From Vitellaria paradoxa (lineage: Eukaryota > Streptophyta > Magnoliopsida > Ericales > Sapotaceae): a DNA stretch of 64,000 nucleotides. The notes beneath the pieces were generated by a model. That model ran no database searches and was not told where the DNA came from. It saw nothing but the letters and a program-made list of their open reading frames with translations. A program made the translations under genes and the position numbers. Location: positions 8,624,879 through 8,688,878 of the forward strand of contig CM034242.1 of the NCBI GenBank assembly GCA_019916065.1. The letters run 5' to 3'. Position 1 is the stretch's first letter. Every line of letters begins with the position of its first letter. Positions 48,631 to 59,599 of this stretch are shown piece after piece.

Positions 48631-48767
48631 AATCCCTCAACATAAATCAAAGATTAGTGAACGGAAAGATGTTCACCGTCGGCGTTGGGAGTGATGAATC
48701 CAAATCCCTTCTGGTCTTTGAATCACTTCTCGACCCCTGTCATTATACCGTTATTACCCTCCTCCAT
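48420..48767 (-). pseudogene. Captured cold-shock-domain protein (GRP2/CSP-like)
   Basis: Reading the minus strand from an ATG at 48767: MEEGNNGIMTGVEK, stop, FKDQKGFGFITPNADGEHLS, VH, stop, then EGFYDIGDGETIEFVTDFGD and TVDVTGPNGALVPGG. This is the plant cold-shock domain: RNP1 K-G-F-G-F-I-T-P is intact. The Trp of the K-W-F motif is TGA, and the Gln after the RNP2 V-H is TAA. After a short Gly/Ser stretch a frameshifted C-x-x-G-G-H-x-R-D string may be a decayed CCHC knuckle. Functional relatives are nucleic-acid chaperones. It lies inside the gypsy-like element in antisense, so it was probably carried in by it. Confidence 0.85.
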
Positions 48768-49354
48768 TGGGTCAAACCGAACGGTTCTCGCAATATGGTT
48801 GTTCTCATGGAACCCCATTCCATCGTTTCCAGCAAAATGGTTATTCTCTTCGCAGTTCCTAAAGCTTCCACTTCTACTTGGAGTTTGAAGCAAGTACCAG
48901 GTTTCCTTGAGAATGCAGAGGTGCTTGACCTTTCAGAAAAAATGCTTGAGATTTAACAACGGATTGAAACGGCGAAGGTCCTCGTTGTCGCCAATGTCCT
49001 CCTCGCATCACGTCGCCAACATCCTATGTACCTCCCGCCGGCGGAAAAACAACCAACTTGACCGGCAATCCAATGTTTGCCGATTAAGAACGAAGACTGA
49101 GGGATGGCTGGAAACTTCTAGAAGAAGCCGTATTACATTGGGTGAAGTTTAAGGGTCGGGTCATCATAATTGGGTGGACTGGTTGGTTCTGAATGGGCTA
49201 TTTGTTAGAATTGGCCCAAATGAATAAAAAAGTCCAAAATAATTTTTTTTTTCTGATATCAAAAAAAAAAAAAAAAAAAAAAACTTGCGTTGCAACACCA
49301 TAATAATTGTATTTTGACCTTGAGGACAAGATCAATTTTTAAGGGTGTGAGAGT

Positions 49355-49618
49355 TGTTATGGAACCAAATTAGTTAATTAGGATATCAAATTACTTACTT
49401 ACTTAGAATATCAAATTAGTTAGTTTGTTAGTTTGGTTGTTATATTAGTCTATAAATAGAGAAATATTGTAAGGAAAAGGAAATGAAGAAAAATATTCAT
49501 GTTGGGGATTAAATTCTCAATTGGGAGAGAAGGGTTAGCTCTCGAATCAAACCCATTTTTTTCTTTCTATTTCTCTTATATTTTCTTGATTGCCAATCAA
49601 AGAAGTGGGTCCACTACA
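49355..49618 (+). repeat. 3' LTR of gypsy-like element
   Basis: This 264-bp LTR starts tgttatggaacc and ends gtccactaca, followed by the cctgc duplication. It carries a ttacttacttactta variant where the 5' copy has ttaattagttagtta. Confidence 0.94.
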
Positions 49619-49623
49619 CCTGC

Positions 49624-51200
49624 CCATTCTTTGGAATCTCCATACATGACACTTGTGAGGTAAAGGCACGAAAAACATGTGAGAGATTTTTATATGACAC
49701 AAAGTTGGACAATGGGTGTTTGGTACAAGTTCTTGTACCTTTTTGGATGGCAATAGGAAGATTGGAGTCATCAGACTCAAAAAGAGGACTCGTGGATTTA
49801 GAAACAGATTGAATAGGTTGAGTAGACTCAGAAGGAATGTTACCTGATGGGATCTCGGATTCATGGCAGTGTAAGGAATCGTTGGACTCTTTCCTTTGAT
49901 TAGTATTCCTTCTGTGGAGTAAACAATATCAATGGGTGTTAAGCCCATGTTTTTGGTACTTGTTTCTTTCCCATTTGTCACTTTGGAATCATGTGTTTCA
50001 TGTCCTGGCACCAAGGATAAGTCTGCATTTTCATCATTTGAAGGACTTAATTCACCTATGTTCGGTACAATAATGTTTGGGATCTTGATTTAGTCAACAG
50101 TTGTTTCATCAATAGGTGTGGAAGATTCATCAAGTTGGAAATATTGTTCTGAATCTTCTATTTTCCTCCCCCCTGAAGATGAGGGGTAAAAAACGATGTT
50201 GATTAAAAAAAGGTTACATCCATGGTGATGAATAATTTTTTTGAAACTGGGTCAAAAACATTTGTATTTGAGTGGGGGCATATCCAATAAACAGACATTT
50301 TCGAGCTCTGGGTTCAAGTTTGCTTCTATTTTGTTAATGGATATGGACAAATGCAGTACATCCAAATACTTTTAGAGGCAAAACAGAGGAGAGCTTGTTT
50401 GTTGGAAAAAACAAAGAAAAACATCGAAAGGAGTTTTAAAGTTCAAAACCTTACTAGGCATTCGATTAATCAAATATGTTGCTGTTAAAATTGCTTCGCC
50501 CCAAAGGTATTTAGGTACCATATTTTGAAATAGTAATGTTCGAGCTACTTCTAACAAGTGTTTATTTTTCCGATCAGCCACCCATTTTGTTGAGGAGTAT
50601 CAATGCAAGAACTCTGATGAACAATGCCTGCTTGCAAGAAAAAATGGCTCAAGTATTTGTTAAAAAATTCTTTCCCATTATCACTCCTAAAAATCTGAAT
50701 TTTCTCCCGAAGCTAGGTTTCAACCATTTTGTAAAAATGTTTGAACATTATTTCAACTTCAAAATTTTCTCTCATTAAATAGACCCAAGTAAATCTTGTA
50801 TGATCATCAATGAACGTGACAAACCACCTTTTTCCAGAAGTTGTGGGAGTTTGACTAGGTCCCCAAACATCACTGTGTATTATGGAAAATTGATTAGATG
50901 CTTTGTATGGTTGAGATGAAAAAGAGGTACGATGATGTTTAGCGAGTTGACAAATCTCACAAGTAAATGAAGATGGATTTTTATTCTTGAATAAAACTGG
51001 AAACAAGTACGTTAAATAAGGAAAACTTGGTTGGCCTAACCTATAATGCTACAACATTATTTCACTATCGTTAGAAACAGAAATAGAATTGAAACAGGTA
51101 CGTTGAGTAGGTTTACTCGAGTTGGATCCATCTTTAAAGATATAAAGCCCTTCAATCTCCCTAGCACTGCCAATCATGCTCTCGGTGCACGTTAAGGAGT
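49624..51200 (-). pseudogene. Copia-A integrase and linker region
   Basis: From right to left: SARE-IEGLYIFKDG, FTCEICQLAKHHRTSFSS (the C-x-x-C of the pre-integrase zinc finger), IHSDVWGPSQTPTTSGKRWF, DDHTRFTWVYLM, then ADRKNKHLLEVARTLLF (the ERKN region with Glu changed to Asp) and a Ser/Pro linker. Many frame breaks. Right edge interrupted by LINE-A at about 51200. Confidence 0.85.
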
Positions 51201-51212
51201 CTAGTTGCTAAA

Positions 51213-53276
51213 ATGCACCATTTTAGCAATTCTCAGAACATTAATTTCTTCAAACAAGTTAGATCATTCAGGAAAACTTTTCAAGCCCAAGATGTGACCA
51301 TTGAGATTGAGGAAGATTCCAAGTTCAAAGGGGGATATAGAATTATCGAACGTGGTAGAGGTTATGTAAGGCTTCTAGTCATCTATGAGGAGGAACTTGG
51401 ATGACTACAACAGAAATGTTCGAAGCATCATAGGAGCACCAAAGGTCATCATCAAATAGGCAGTCTTAGAGGTGGTGCCAGAATTCTTGTTGGTACCATT
51501 ATTTCCGATGGCATTAGCAGAAAGCTGGGAAGAAGACAAGTCAGACTCTTAGAACTTTCATTTGGTTCTGGTTGGAGGTTTTTAACTGATATCTTTAGTG
51601 ACTTATTGCCTGGTGATAGACTTCCATCGTCTAACAAGAATAAGCCTAATGCAAATCTGAATGTTCCTTCTCATAAAGCAACATTCAGTGCCCCAAATGA
51701 ACCTAAATTGTATATTCAAGTAGCTGCCTTCCCACAACGGCATGTCTCCAACATGCGTAGCTCCTACAATGACCATTATGTCACTGTAAACTATGCAGAT
51801 GTTGTGGAGAACAGCATGATTATGAAAAGATGTTTAATTGGCAGATTAGGAGGCCTGGGAGCAGCCAAAATGGATGCTGTCAAACTGGCAGCCTGGGTAA
51901 ACAGAAAATGGAGAATTCCTGAAGGAGTAGGAGTCAAGGAAATAGATGGTGAAAGGTTTTTATTTTCTTTTCCCTCTCAGCAGTTAGCAGACAAGATTAG
52001 GAAGCAGCAAACTGTTATCAATGGGGATCCTCTTTGGTTAGAGTTTTAGCATAGCTGGAGTTGCTGTTATAAAAGAGGATGGAATGTTAATTCTGTTTGG
52101 GTACGAGTCTTGGGATTGCCTGTATTTTTATGGAGTGCTAATGTTTTTCAGAGCATTGGTAATTACTGCGGATGATTTATGGAATCTGAGCTTGATCCCT
52201 GTCACACTAACAGCTTCCGATGGGCTAGAATCAGAGTTAGAAGCGATGGAAGGAACATTCCAGCATCAGTCAAGATTTTAGTGGGTCAAGCCTTGTACGA
52301 CTGTCCAATTTGGGTTGAAAGAAGGCCTTGGGTTGATTGGGTGGATGAATCCTGGAACTCTGGAATTTTCCGGCCACCGGAGGGAAATGAGAAGGTGGTG
52401 CGTGGTTCACAAGTTGGTTCAATGAATCTTCCAACTCTTGGAATTCGAAAAGGCAAGGAGTCATTACACCTTGGGACTGCAAAATCTGGGAGAAATTCAA
52501 AAGCTGCAGGGAAGGTTCAATGGACTCGAGTTGGTAAAATCACTAACTCATTAATGAGTAACAAATTACCAAATGCCTCGCAAATGGGCCAGCCAACAGT
52601 CAATAGGTTTGAAACCTTGAACGACCTTAACAATGAGGATCAATTAATTGCTGATTCTAGTTTGGCATCCCATTTAAATAACACTTCCAAAGGCGAAGAG
52701 GAAGAGGCCTATGGAGGTTCTGTCAGCTCTGCTGATAGCTGGAAGCTTTATAGGATTAAATACAACTCTAGGAAGAAAACTTCTCAAACAACTCCTCATG
52801 TGAAGATCCCAACAGCCAATTCCTTATCGGAAGATAATTCTGTTGATGACAACATCTATCCTCCTGGGAATTTGCTGGTACCTTTTAGAATGCAGGAAGT
52901 TGAAAATGAGGTAGCTCTCGAATGCCAACCTTTGGCAGCAGTTGGGCCTGATGATGAGTGGCCAGCTGATAGCAACCATTTGTTGCTAGAAAGTTGTGGG
53001 AAGGATCAAAACAAGATTTTAGACTGGGTGATTAATCGTATGAAGTCATTTAGGAAGATATTGGGCATTTCAAGTGAAGGTTTCGAAGAACAGATAATGG
53101 CTTTACTACAATCTATTGAGGAAAAAAGAAGGAAGTGCAATAGTGGACAGCAGAAATTGCAAAAGAGTCGTAAAAGAGGAGGTGCATGGGAATTGAGGAA
53201 TTTACAATGTTCAATTAGTTATGATAGAGAAGATAGGGATCTTCTTAATGAGAAAGGAAGGGGGGAGAGTCTTTGA
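51213..53276 (+). pseudogene. LINE-A ORF1 (DUF4283-type RNA-binding protein)
   Basis: Pieces in several frames: RIIERGRGYVRLLVIYEEEL, then RCLIGRLGGLGAAKMDAVKL and WRIPEGVGVKEIDGERFLFS, the DUF4283 domain of plant L1 ORF1/gag-like proteins, ending DPLWLEF. Then comes a VWVRVLGLPVFLW block in another frame and MESELDPCHTNSFRWARIRV, a glycine-poor linker, and KIRK/RRK basic runs near the end with the NLQCSISYDREDRD tail. The protein would bind LINE RNA. It is inactivated by at least two frame breaks (about 51404 and 52049). Confidence 0.85.
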
Positions 53277-53280
53277 CCAT

Positions 53281-56200
53281 ATGTTTGTAATGAAACCTAA
53301 AATATTAAGCTAGAATGTAAGGGGCTGTGGTGGCAAGGAGAAGAGAATGTTGATCAAATCTGCTATTGTCAAACAGCACCCAGACGTAGTTTGTCTGCAG
53401 GAAACCAAAATCAGTAGGATTGATGACCTCACTGTTAGGTTTCTTTGGGGTGGCGGCTAGTGCGAGTGGAAAGCTTTGGAGTCTGTTGGGGCCTCGAGTG
53501 GTATCCTGATCATGTGAGATAGCAGAAAACTGCAAGCTATGGATTCTGAAATTGGATCTTTCTCCATCTCCTGTAGGTTCCAGCATCTAGATGAGAATGT
53601 CTCCTGGTCTTTCACGGGTGTTTATGGTCTAGTAGATTAAATCAGAATTTTTGGACGAAGTGGGAGTTGCAGTTTTCAGATGGAATCTGCTATGGTGTTT
53701 GGGAGGTGACTTTAATATGACAAGATGCATTGAAGACAAATGGGGCTGCAAAAAAAGAACAAGGCAGATGGATTTTTTTTCAGACTTCATTGAAGGTTTA
53801 CAATGTATAGACTTGCCTTTGAATGGAAGCAGGTTCACTTGGAGCAATAGAGTCTGTAAGTCCAGGATTGATAGATTCTTGGTCTCTTCTGATTGGGAGG
53901 ACTTATTCCCAGCAGTCCTGCAGAAAACTATCCCAAGGATTGCTTTCGACCATTCCCCTTTCTTGCTGGATGGAGGAGGAATTAAAGAAGGACCAAAACC
54001 TTTCAGATTTGAAAACATGTGGCTGCAGGTCGAAGGATTCAAAGATATGGTTGCTCAATGGTGGTAAAAATATAGTTTCGATGGATCTACTAGTTACAGA
54101 CTGACGCAAAAGCTGAAGAATCTAAAATCAGACTTGAAATAGTGGAATTATGAGGTTTTTGGAAGGATGGAACAGCAGAAAACCCAACTGGAGAAAGACA
54201 TTCAAAGTATAGACATGTTGGATGAGGGAGGTTACCTAACTGACCATGGGAGAATTTTGAGGCAAGACAAGCTTTTGAGCTTAACCAAATTAATCAACAT
54301 GGAGGAAATAAGCTGGAGACAAAAATCTAGAATTCAATGGCTCAAGGAAGGTGATCGAAACACAAAATTCTTCTACAAAATGGCATCTGCAAACAAAAGG
54401 AAGAACTAGATTGATAAATTGAAAGTCAAGGGGGAGCTTACAGATGACCAAGAGCTGATTAAGCAGAGCATAGTGGGTTTTTACAAGAAGCTGTTTGTGG
54501 AAGAAGAAAATTGGAGGCCTCTAGTGAATGACTTGGAATTCTCTCAGCTTAGCCCCCCAGCTGCAGCCAGTCTTGAGCTTCCTTTCACTGAACCTGAGGT
54601 CTACCAGGCGCTCATGGATTTAAATGGTGATAAAGCCCCAGGACCAGATGGATGGACCATCGCCTTCTTCCAAAATTGCTAGAAAATTCTTAGGGAAGAC
54701 CTACTGTCTGTGTTTGGAGAGTTTCACAGCAGCTGCAGATTTGTCCGAAGTATGAACTCAACATTCATCACCTTAATTCCTAAGAAGAATGGAGCTGTGG
54801 AACTAAAGGACTTCAGGCCTATCAGTCTAGTGGGAGCAGTTTACAAGCTGCTATCAAAGGTACTAGCTAACAGGTTGAAATAGGTGATAGATAGCCTCAT
54901 ATCTGATTCACAGCATGCTTTTGTTAGGGGCAGACAGATTTTGGATGCCATTCTCATAGCAAATGAGGTTCTGCACTCTAAAATTAAAAGCAAAGGGGTT
55001 GGTTTAATTTGCAAACTGGATATTGAAAAAGCTTTTGATCATGTCAACTGGAATTTCTTACTTTATCTGCTGCGAAGAATGGGGTTTGGTGATAGATGGT
55101 GTCAATGGATTAATTGGTGTATCTCAACAGCCCAATTTTCTATTTTGATTAATGGCTCTCCTGAAGGCTTCTTTCTTTCATCTCGGGGTTTAAGGTAAGG
55201 TGATCCTTTATCACATTTTCTTTTCATTTTAATAATGGAGGTCCTCAGCAGGATGCTGAATAAGGCTGAGCAGGCTAGTTGCATTGAGGGATTTCCAGTG
55301 TTAACCAACAATAGGAGCATCAGTGTTTCGCACCTACTGTTTGCAGATGATTCCATTGTATTCTGTGGAGCTGATCTATTATAGCTAGGCCACCTACGCT
55401 ACATTCTATTGGGATTTGAAGCTGTTAGAGGTCTCAAGATCAATCTCAGCAAATCTGAGGTCCTGCCAGTGGGAATTAACTCTGATATGGAGGATTTTGT
55501 TGCAATCCTAGGTTGTAAAATTAGCTCTCTCCCTACTGTTTACTTGGGTATGATTCTAGGAACCAATCTCAGGTCAAAACAAATTTGGGAACCAGTGATT
55601 GAGAGGTGCAGAACCAGATTGGCTGAGTGGAAAATCAATTATTTATCAACCGGGGCAAGGATCAAACTGATTAAAAGTGTTCTCTCCAGTCTTCCCACAT
55701 ATTTTCTTTCTCTTTTCCCAGCCCTTGTGAGTGTTCTAAAAGAAATGGAAAGATTGTAAAGAAACTTTCTTTAGGGTAGGAATGAAGGTGTCTTCAAGCA
55801 CAACTTAGTGGATCGGAAAGTAGTGTGCAATCCTATACAAATGGGGGGAGCTGGAATTAGATAGCTGAAACTGCACAATGAAGCACTCATGGGGAAGTGG
55901 CTTTGGAGATTTGCTCATGAAGACTCTTGTCTATGGAAGAGATTGATTGTGACCAAATATTGGGTTGAAAAAGGAGGCTGGATTTCTGCTGCAGGTTCCT
56001 TCTCTTTTGGCACTAGTTTATGGAAATGTATAAGGAAGAATCGGCCCAGATTTGTTAATTGTTTATCTTGGAAGGTGGGAAGGGGGGATAGGACTTTGTT
56101 TTGGAAACACAATTGGATGGAAGGGGGTCGTCTTTCTGAAGTTTTCCCTGAAATCTATGCAATTCCAATAGACTAGAATGCCGTGGTCTCAGATTATAGT

Positions 56201-56890
56201 ATTGGTTATGGCACAAATAAAGTTTGGAATGTTCAGCTACGAAGGAGTCTAAATGATTGGGAATTGGATAGCTTCACGACTATGATGGAATTACTCTATT
56301 CTTTCCCAATGGAAGACACGGCAGATGCATTGCGCTGGAAGCTCACCATGCATGAAGATTTTTCAGTAAAAACTTTTTATCTGTTCTTACAGAAAGGAGA
56401 GAAGGATATCTTTCCTTGAATGACTGTATGGAAGGCTCCTGTTCCTACAAGGGTCACCTTCTTCTCTTGGTGTGCTCTGAGGGGAAGGATTTTGACTATG
56501 GACAATCTAAAGCGAAAGGGTTACTCTATCGTTAATAGATGCTCATTATGTCTCCGACATGAGGAAACTATTAATCACCTGTTCATCCATTGTGGTTGGG
56601 TCACCGAAATCTGGAGTTTAATTCTTTCATGCTTCGGGGTTCAAATGTGTTTTGCTATTAACTTAAAAAGTTTTCTTTTAGCTTGGTGGGGACAACCTAT
56701 GGGCAGGAGGAAGAGGAAGATTTGGAATACGATCCCTTATTGCCTCTTTTGGTTGATCTGGAAGGAATGAAATAGGAGGATTTTCGACAACACAGAGCGG
56801 ACAGTTTTGAATTCTATAAGTGTATTCCTTTCTTGTTTGTTTAGTTGGGTTGAAGATGGAAAAGAGTTAGATCTTAACTCTTTTCTACTT
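53281..56890 (+). pseudogene. LINE-A ORF2 (endonuclease, reverse transcriptase, zf-RVT)
   Basis: The start MFVMKPKILS is followed by a TAG where LINE-B has Trp (SWNVRG). The endonuclease has CLQETK, GDFN (LGGDFNMTRCIEDKWGCKKR) and FDHSPF. The RT has [54 protein letters not shown] and the catalytic LLFADDSIVFCG (about 55337-55372). The C-terminal zf-RVT has NRCSLCLRHEETINHLFIHC and WNTIPYCLFWLIWKE. At least eight stops or frameshifts make it dead. Domain order is that of plant L1 elements. Confidence 0.9.
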
Positions 56891-56996
56891 TTTATAGCTA
56901 GCATGAGATAAATAGGGGGTAGTTGTAATATGCTTTTTACTTTGGCATCCTTTTGATGCTATTAATAATACTTATCTTTTCAAAAAAAAAAAAAAT

Positions 56997-58276
56997 GAGG
57001 GTGAGAGAGGAATAGATCTGGTTCCAGCTATTGGGGAAAGGGAACCATCGGCAATTTTGACTTTTCTATTACCTGCACAAGGACTATAAGAGGAAAATAA
57101 CTTTGAACAACCTGTCATATGATTAGTTGCTCCAGAACCAATGACCCAAGGAGTTTGTGAATATGGTTTGACACTAGGAGATATGGCAGTTAGGTTTGTA
57201 CCTTTTTGAGCCAAAGAACAAGATGGGTTTACAGACAATGATGGAGAAAAAAGTTTGTAGAGGTGCTCCAATTGTTCCTTTGTGAATGGAATTGTCTCAG
57301 AATTGATTTGTGGTCCTTGAGTCTCCTCGGTAGTGGTTTGGAGTGCACGACCATCCCCATTAGATTTTTTCTTCCAATTTCGTGGTTTTCCATGTAATTT
57401 CCAGCGAGTCTCCTTGGTATGCCATGGTTTTTTGCAATGCTCACACCACGGTTTCTTCCGTTTGTCTCCTTTGTAATCAAATCCTCTGGTTACAAGTGCT
57501 GAACTCTCAGATTCCTGGATTCCAGTGGGTTCTGGGTTGCACGACATGATCTTCCTCCTAGACTCCTCACGTCTAACCTCAGAAAAAACTTCCCGGATTG
57601 TGGGCAGTGGTCTACGCCCTAGGATCCAACCCCTCACTTCATCTAAGCTTCGATTAAGACCAACGAGAAACATATAAACACGATTGTTTTCCCCCATTTT
57701 TTTGTGCCGAGCACAATCATTGGGATTTTCCCAATCATCCTCATAACATTGATCCAATTCTTGCCAAAGAGTCACCATTATGTTGTAATAAGTGGTGGCA
57801 TCCTGGTCGCCTTGCTTGGACTGCCATAGTCGAGTCTTCAAGTTGAAAATCTAAGACGAATTTTCCAAGTCAGAATAGCATTCCCAAACAGCCTTCCAAA
57901 CATCCCTGGCTGTAGGTAGAAACAGATGAGGTTTCCCAATTTCTGGCTCCATTGAATTGATCAGCCAAGCAATTACAAGGGAATTTTCTGACCTCCATCT
58001 TCTAAGGGATGGATCATTTGCTGCTGGTTGTGTGATTTCCCCCGTCAAATATCCTAGTTTTCCCCTGCCATCAATCGCCAGTTTCACGGATTGTGCCTAT
58101 TCTAGATAATTTTTTCCATTGAGCTTATAGACTGTGAGTTGCAGGCTGGAGCTTTGGGAGACGACATCGGCTGGTGAAGAGGAAGCCCCTGGTTGGACAG
58201 ATTGCATGTTGTCGGAAGAATCTTCTAAAGTAGTTGGAGAATTTTTGGCGGCTCCGGTTATCGCCATCTTCGCCAT
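56997..58276 (-). pseudogene. Copia-A gag and protease region
   Basis: ATG at 58276 gives MAKMAITGAAKNSPTTLEDS, then LTVYKLNGKNYLE, a TAG in place of the usual Trp, and KLAIDGRGKLGYLTGEITQP. After a frameshift near 57845 the frame runs TRLWQSKQGDQDATTYYNIM to the knuckle CEHCKKPWHTKETRWKLH, in which the last Cys is Arg, and the protease WVIGSGATNHMTG, in which the catalytic Asp is Gly. It ends IPLSPS at the LINE-A poly-A junction. Confidence 0.9.
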
Positions 58277-58313
58277 CGGGATTAAGGGTCAAGAGAACAT
58301 GGCTCTGATACCA

Positions 58314-58572
58314 TGTAGGTTTTTAGAGAGAGAGAATGTTCTCTTTTTTCTCTTATTCTTCAAAAAATAACATAAAGATACATCAGATTTATAGCCTAAG
58401 ATGGTCAGTGAAGCATAACCAACTGGTGTTACAAATCAGGGAATTAAAAACAAATCTCCTACAAAAAATGAAACTTTCTAACTTTCTAATAAATATTTTA
58501 AATCAAAGGATTTAGAATCTGTTTTATTGGAAAGAAATATCCTAAACCTAGCTGGCACCTAATCTTTCGACA
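58314..58572 (-). repeat. Copia-A 5' LTR
   Basis: This LTR starts tgtaggtttttagagagaga, directly after the complement of the PBS (ggctctgatacca), and ends aatctttcgaca next to the AAATA duplication. Confidence 0.94.
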
Positions 58573-58577
58573 AAATA

Positions 58578-58960
58578 GATAAACAATAGGATTTTCTTAC
58601 GAGTGTGAGCAACAATAGAAAAACAAGCCTAATGAATTGTGGAGAATATAGGACCCTAGAATATTCCTCTCCATAATTAATGACTGCTTGTAAATGCTCA
58701 CTAGTAGTGGGTACTTCAACAAAGTGTTAGAAGTGGCAGATGCGCCATATGAAGAGCTTTTCTAAACAAATCCCAACACTGATCATTGCAGTGACCTTCC
58801 TTACCCCAATAATTGCCCTTTGGTAGTTCTCCTCAACCATGACCACCAATCCACCTCACCTATGACCTTTGCATGTACCACGACTGACGTGACTGTTAGG
58901 AGTTGAGATATCTAATTGCCAATACCCCTATATTGCTTAGAGTGGAACGAGTAGAATCTG
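58578..58960 (-). mobile_element. Copia-E remnant, right part (gag)
   Basis: The minus strand contains NYWGKEGHCNDQCWDLFRKA (about 58820-58760), a decayed copia zinc knuckle with the G-H-x4-C half intact and the first C-x-x-C lost. It joins in order with the protease fragment at 45330-45290 once Copia-A is removed. No LTR was recognised. Confidence 0.65.
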
Positions 58961-59599
58961 ATTCTAATTATGAGTCTTGAGATATTGTTATTTTCTCAGA
59001 AAAAGGTGTTAGTCAATAAACTAATGCATTACATTTTTTTTTTTTTTTTGAAAAAGATAAGTAAATTTTATTAATAGGAGTGAAATCAAATAAGCATCAA
59101 AGTGGTGCTAATACAATCAGTCCATTGAGCAAACAACTACAATCAAACCATCAATCAGAATTCAAGCTAATATATCCATCTCCCTTCCATTATTCACCCA
59201 TCCATATAGACAGTTAAGAAATGTACTCTTCAATCGCTGTGAAGATCTATTTTTATCTTCAAAAATCCTTTGTTTCCTTTCCTTTCATATCTGCCAACAA
59301 ACACAAAATAGGACCAAATTCCATATGTGCTTTTTGTGTTTGTAAAGGGGCTGCCCCCACCAAGCCAATATAAACTCACGGAAGCCTTTTGGGAAGCAAA
59401 AATGAATTCCAAAACATGCTAGAGTCAAGTTCCATATCTCAGTAGCCTACTGACAGTATAGTAGAAGGTGAGCTATAGATTCCTCCCGATTTAAACATAA
59501 AATGCACTGATTAACAATGAAGTAACCTCTGTGTTTAAGATTGTCCATAGTTAGGATTTTCCCCCTAGCAACACACCAAAAGAAGAAAAGGACTCTTGT

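Larger units (their letters stand above)
47124..49618 (+). mobile_element. Non-autonomous gypsy-like LTR element with captured host sequence
   Basis: This 2,495-bp element has LTRs of exactly 264 bp each (47124-47387, 49355-49618) differing at about 10 positions, and a perfect 5-bp duplication CCTGC (47119-47123, 49619-49623). PBS tggtatcagagcc is at 47390-47402. A polypurine-like tract (aagggtgtgagag) directly precedes the 3' LTR, behind ttgaggacaaga. The tail phrase and the gag sequence suggest the Ty3/gypsy lineage. There is no protease, RT or integrase. The interior is a gag-like frame joined to sequence that on the opposite strand encodes a cold-shock domain. It splits Copia-A. Confidence 0.92.
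51200..56995 (+). mobile_element. LINE-A (L1-type, near full-length, decayed)
   Basis: A plus-strand L1-type LINE is inserted into Copia-A between the gag/protease and pre-integrase coding blocks. ORF1 (51213-53276), ORF2 (53281 to about 56890), a 3' hairpin (GCATC-N5-GATGC, 56945-56959) and a 14-base poly-A tail (56982-56995) are present. The 5' boundary is approximate; a near-perfect inverted repeat ttgctaaaatg/ccattttagcaa lies at about 51206-51230. No clear target-site duplication was found, and some copia codons appear lost at the junction. Confidence 0.88.
45337..58572 (-). mobile_element. Copia-A Ty1/copia retrotransposon with two nested insertions
   Basis: A minus-strand element has LTRs of 258-259 bp (45337-45594, 58314-58572) differing at about 5% of positions. 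A perfect 5-bp duplication AAATA (45332-45336, 58573-58577) flanks it. The PBS complement ggctctgatacca lies at 58301-58313, and the polypurine complement ccccccctcaag follows the left LTR. Coding remnants occupy 45601-47118, 49624-51200 and 56997-58276. They are interrupted by a gypsy-like element (47124-49618) and LINE-A. It is inserted within Copia-E. Confidence 0.95.

Noticed and set aside
48423..48956. 177-codon plus-strand open frame as a protein gene
   Set aside because: It overlaps in antisense the recognisable cold-shock domain. Its own sequence has no family resemblance and is best explained as an antisense shadow.
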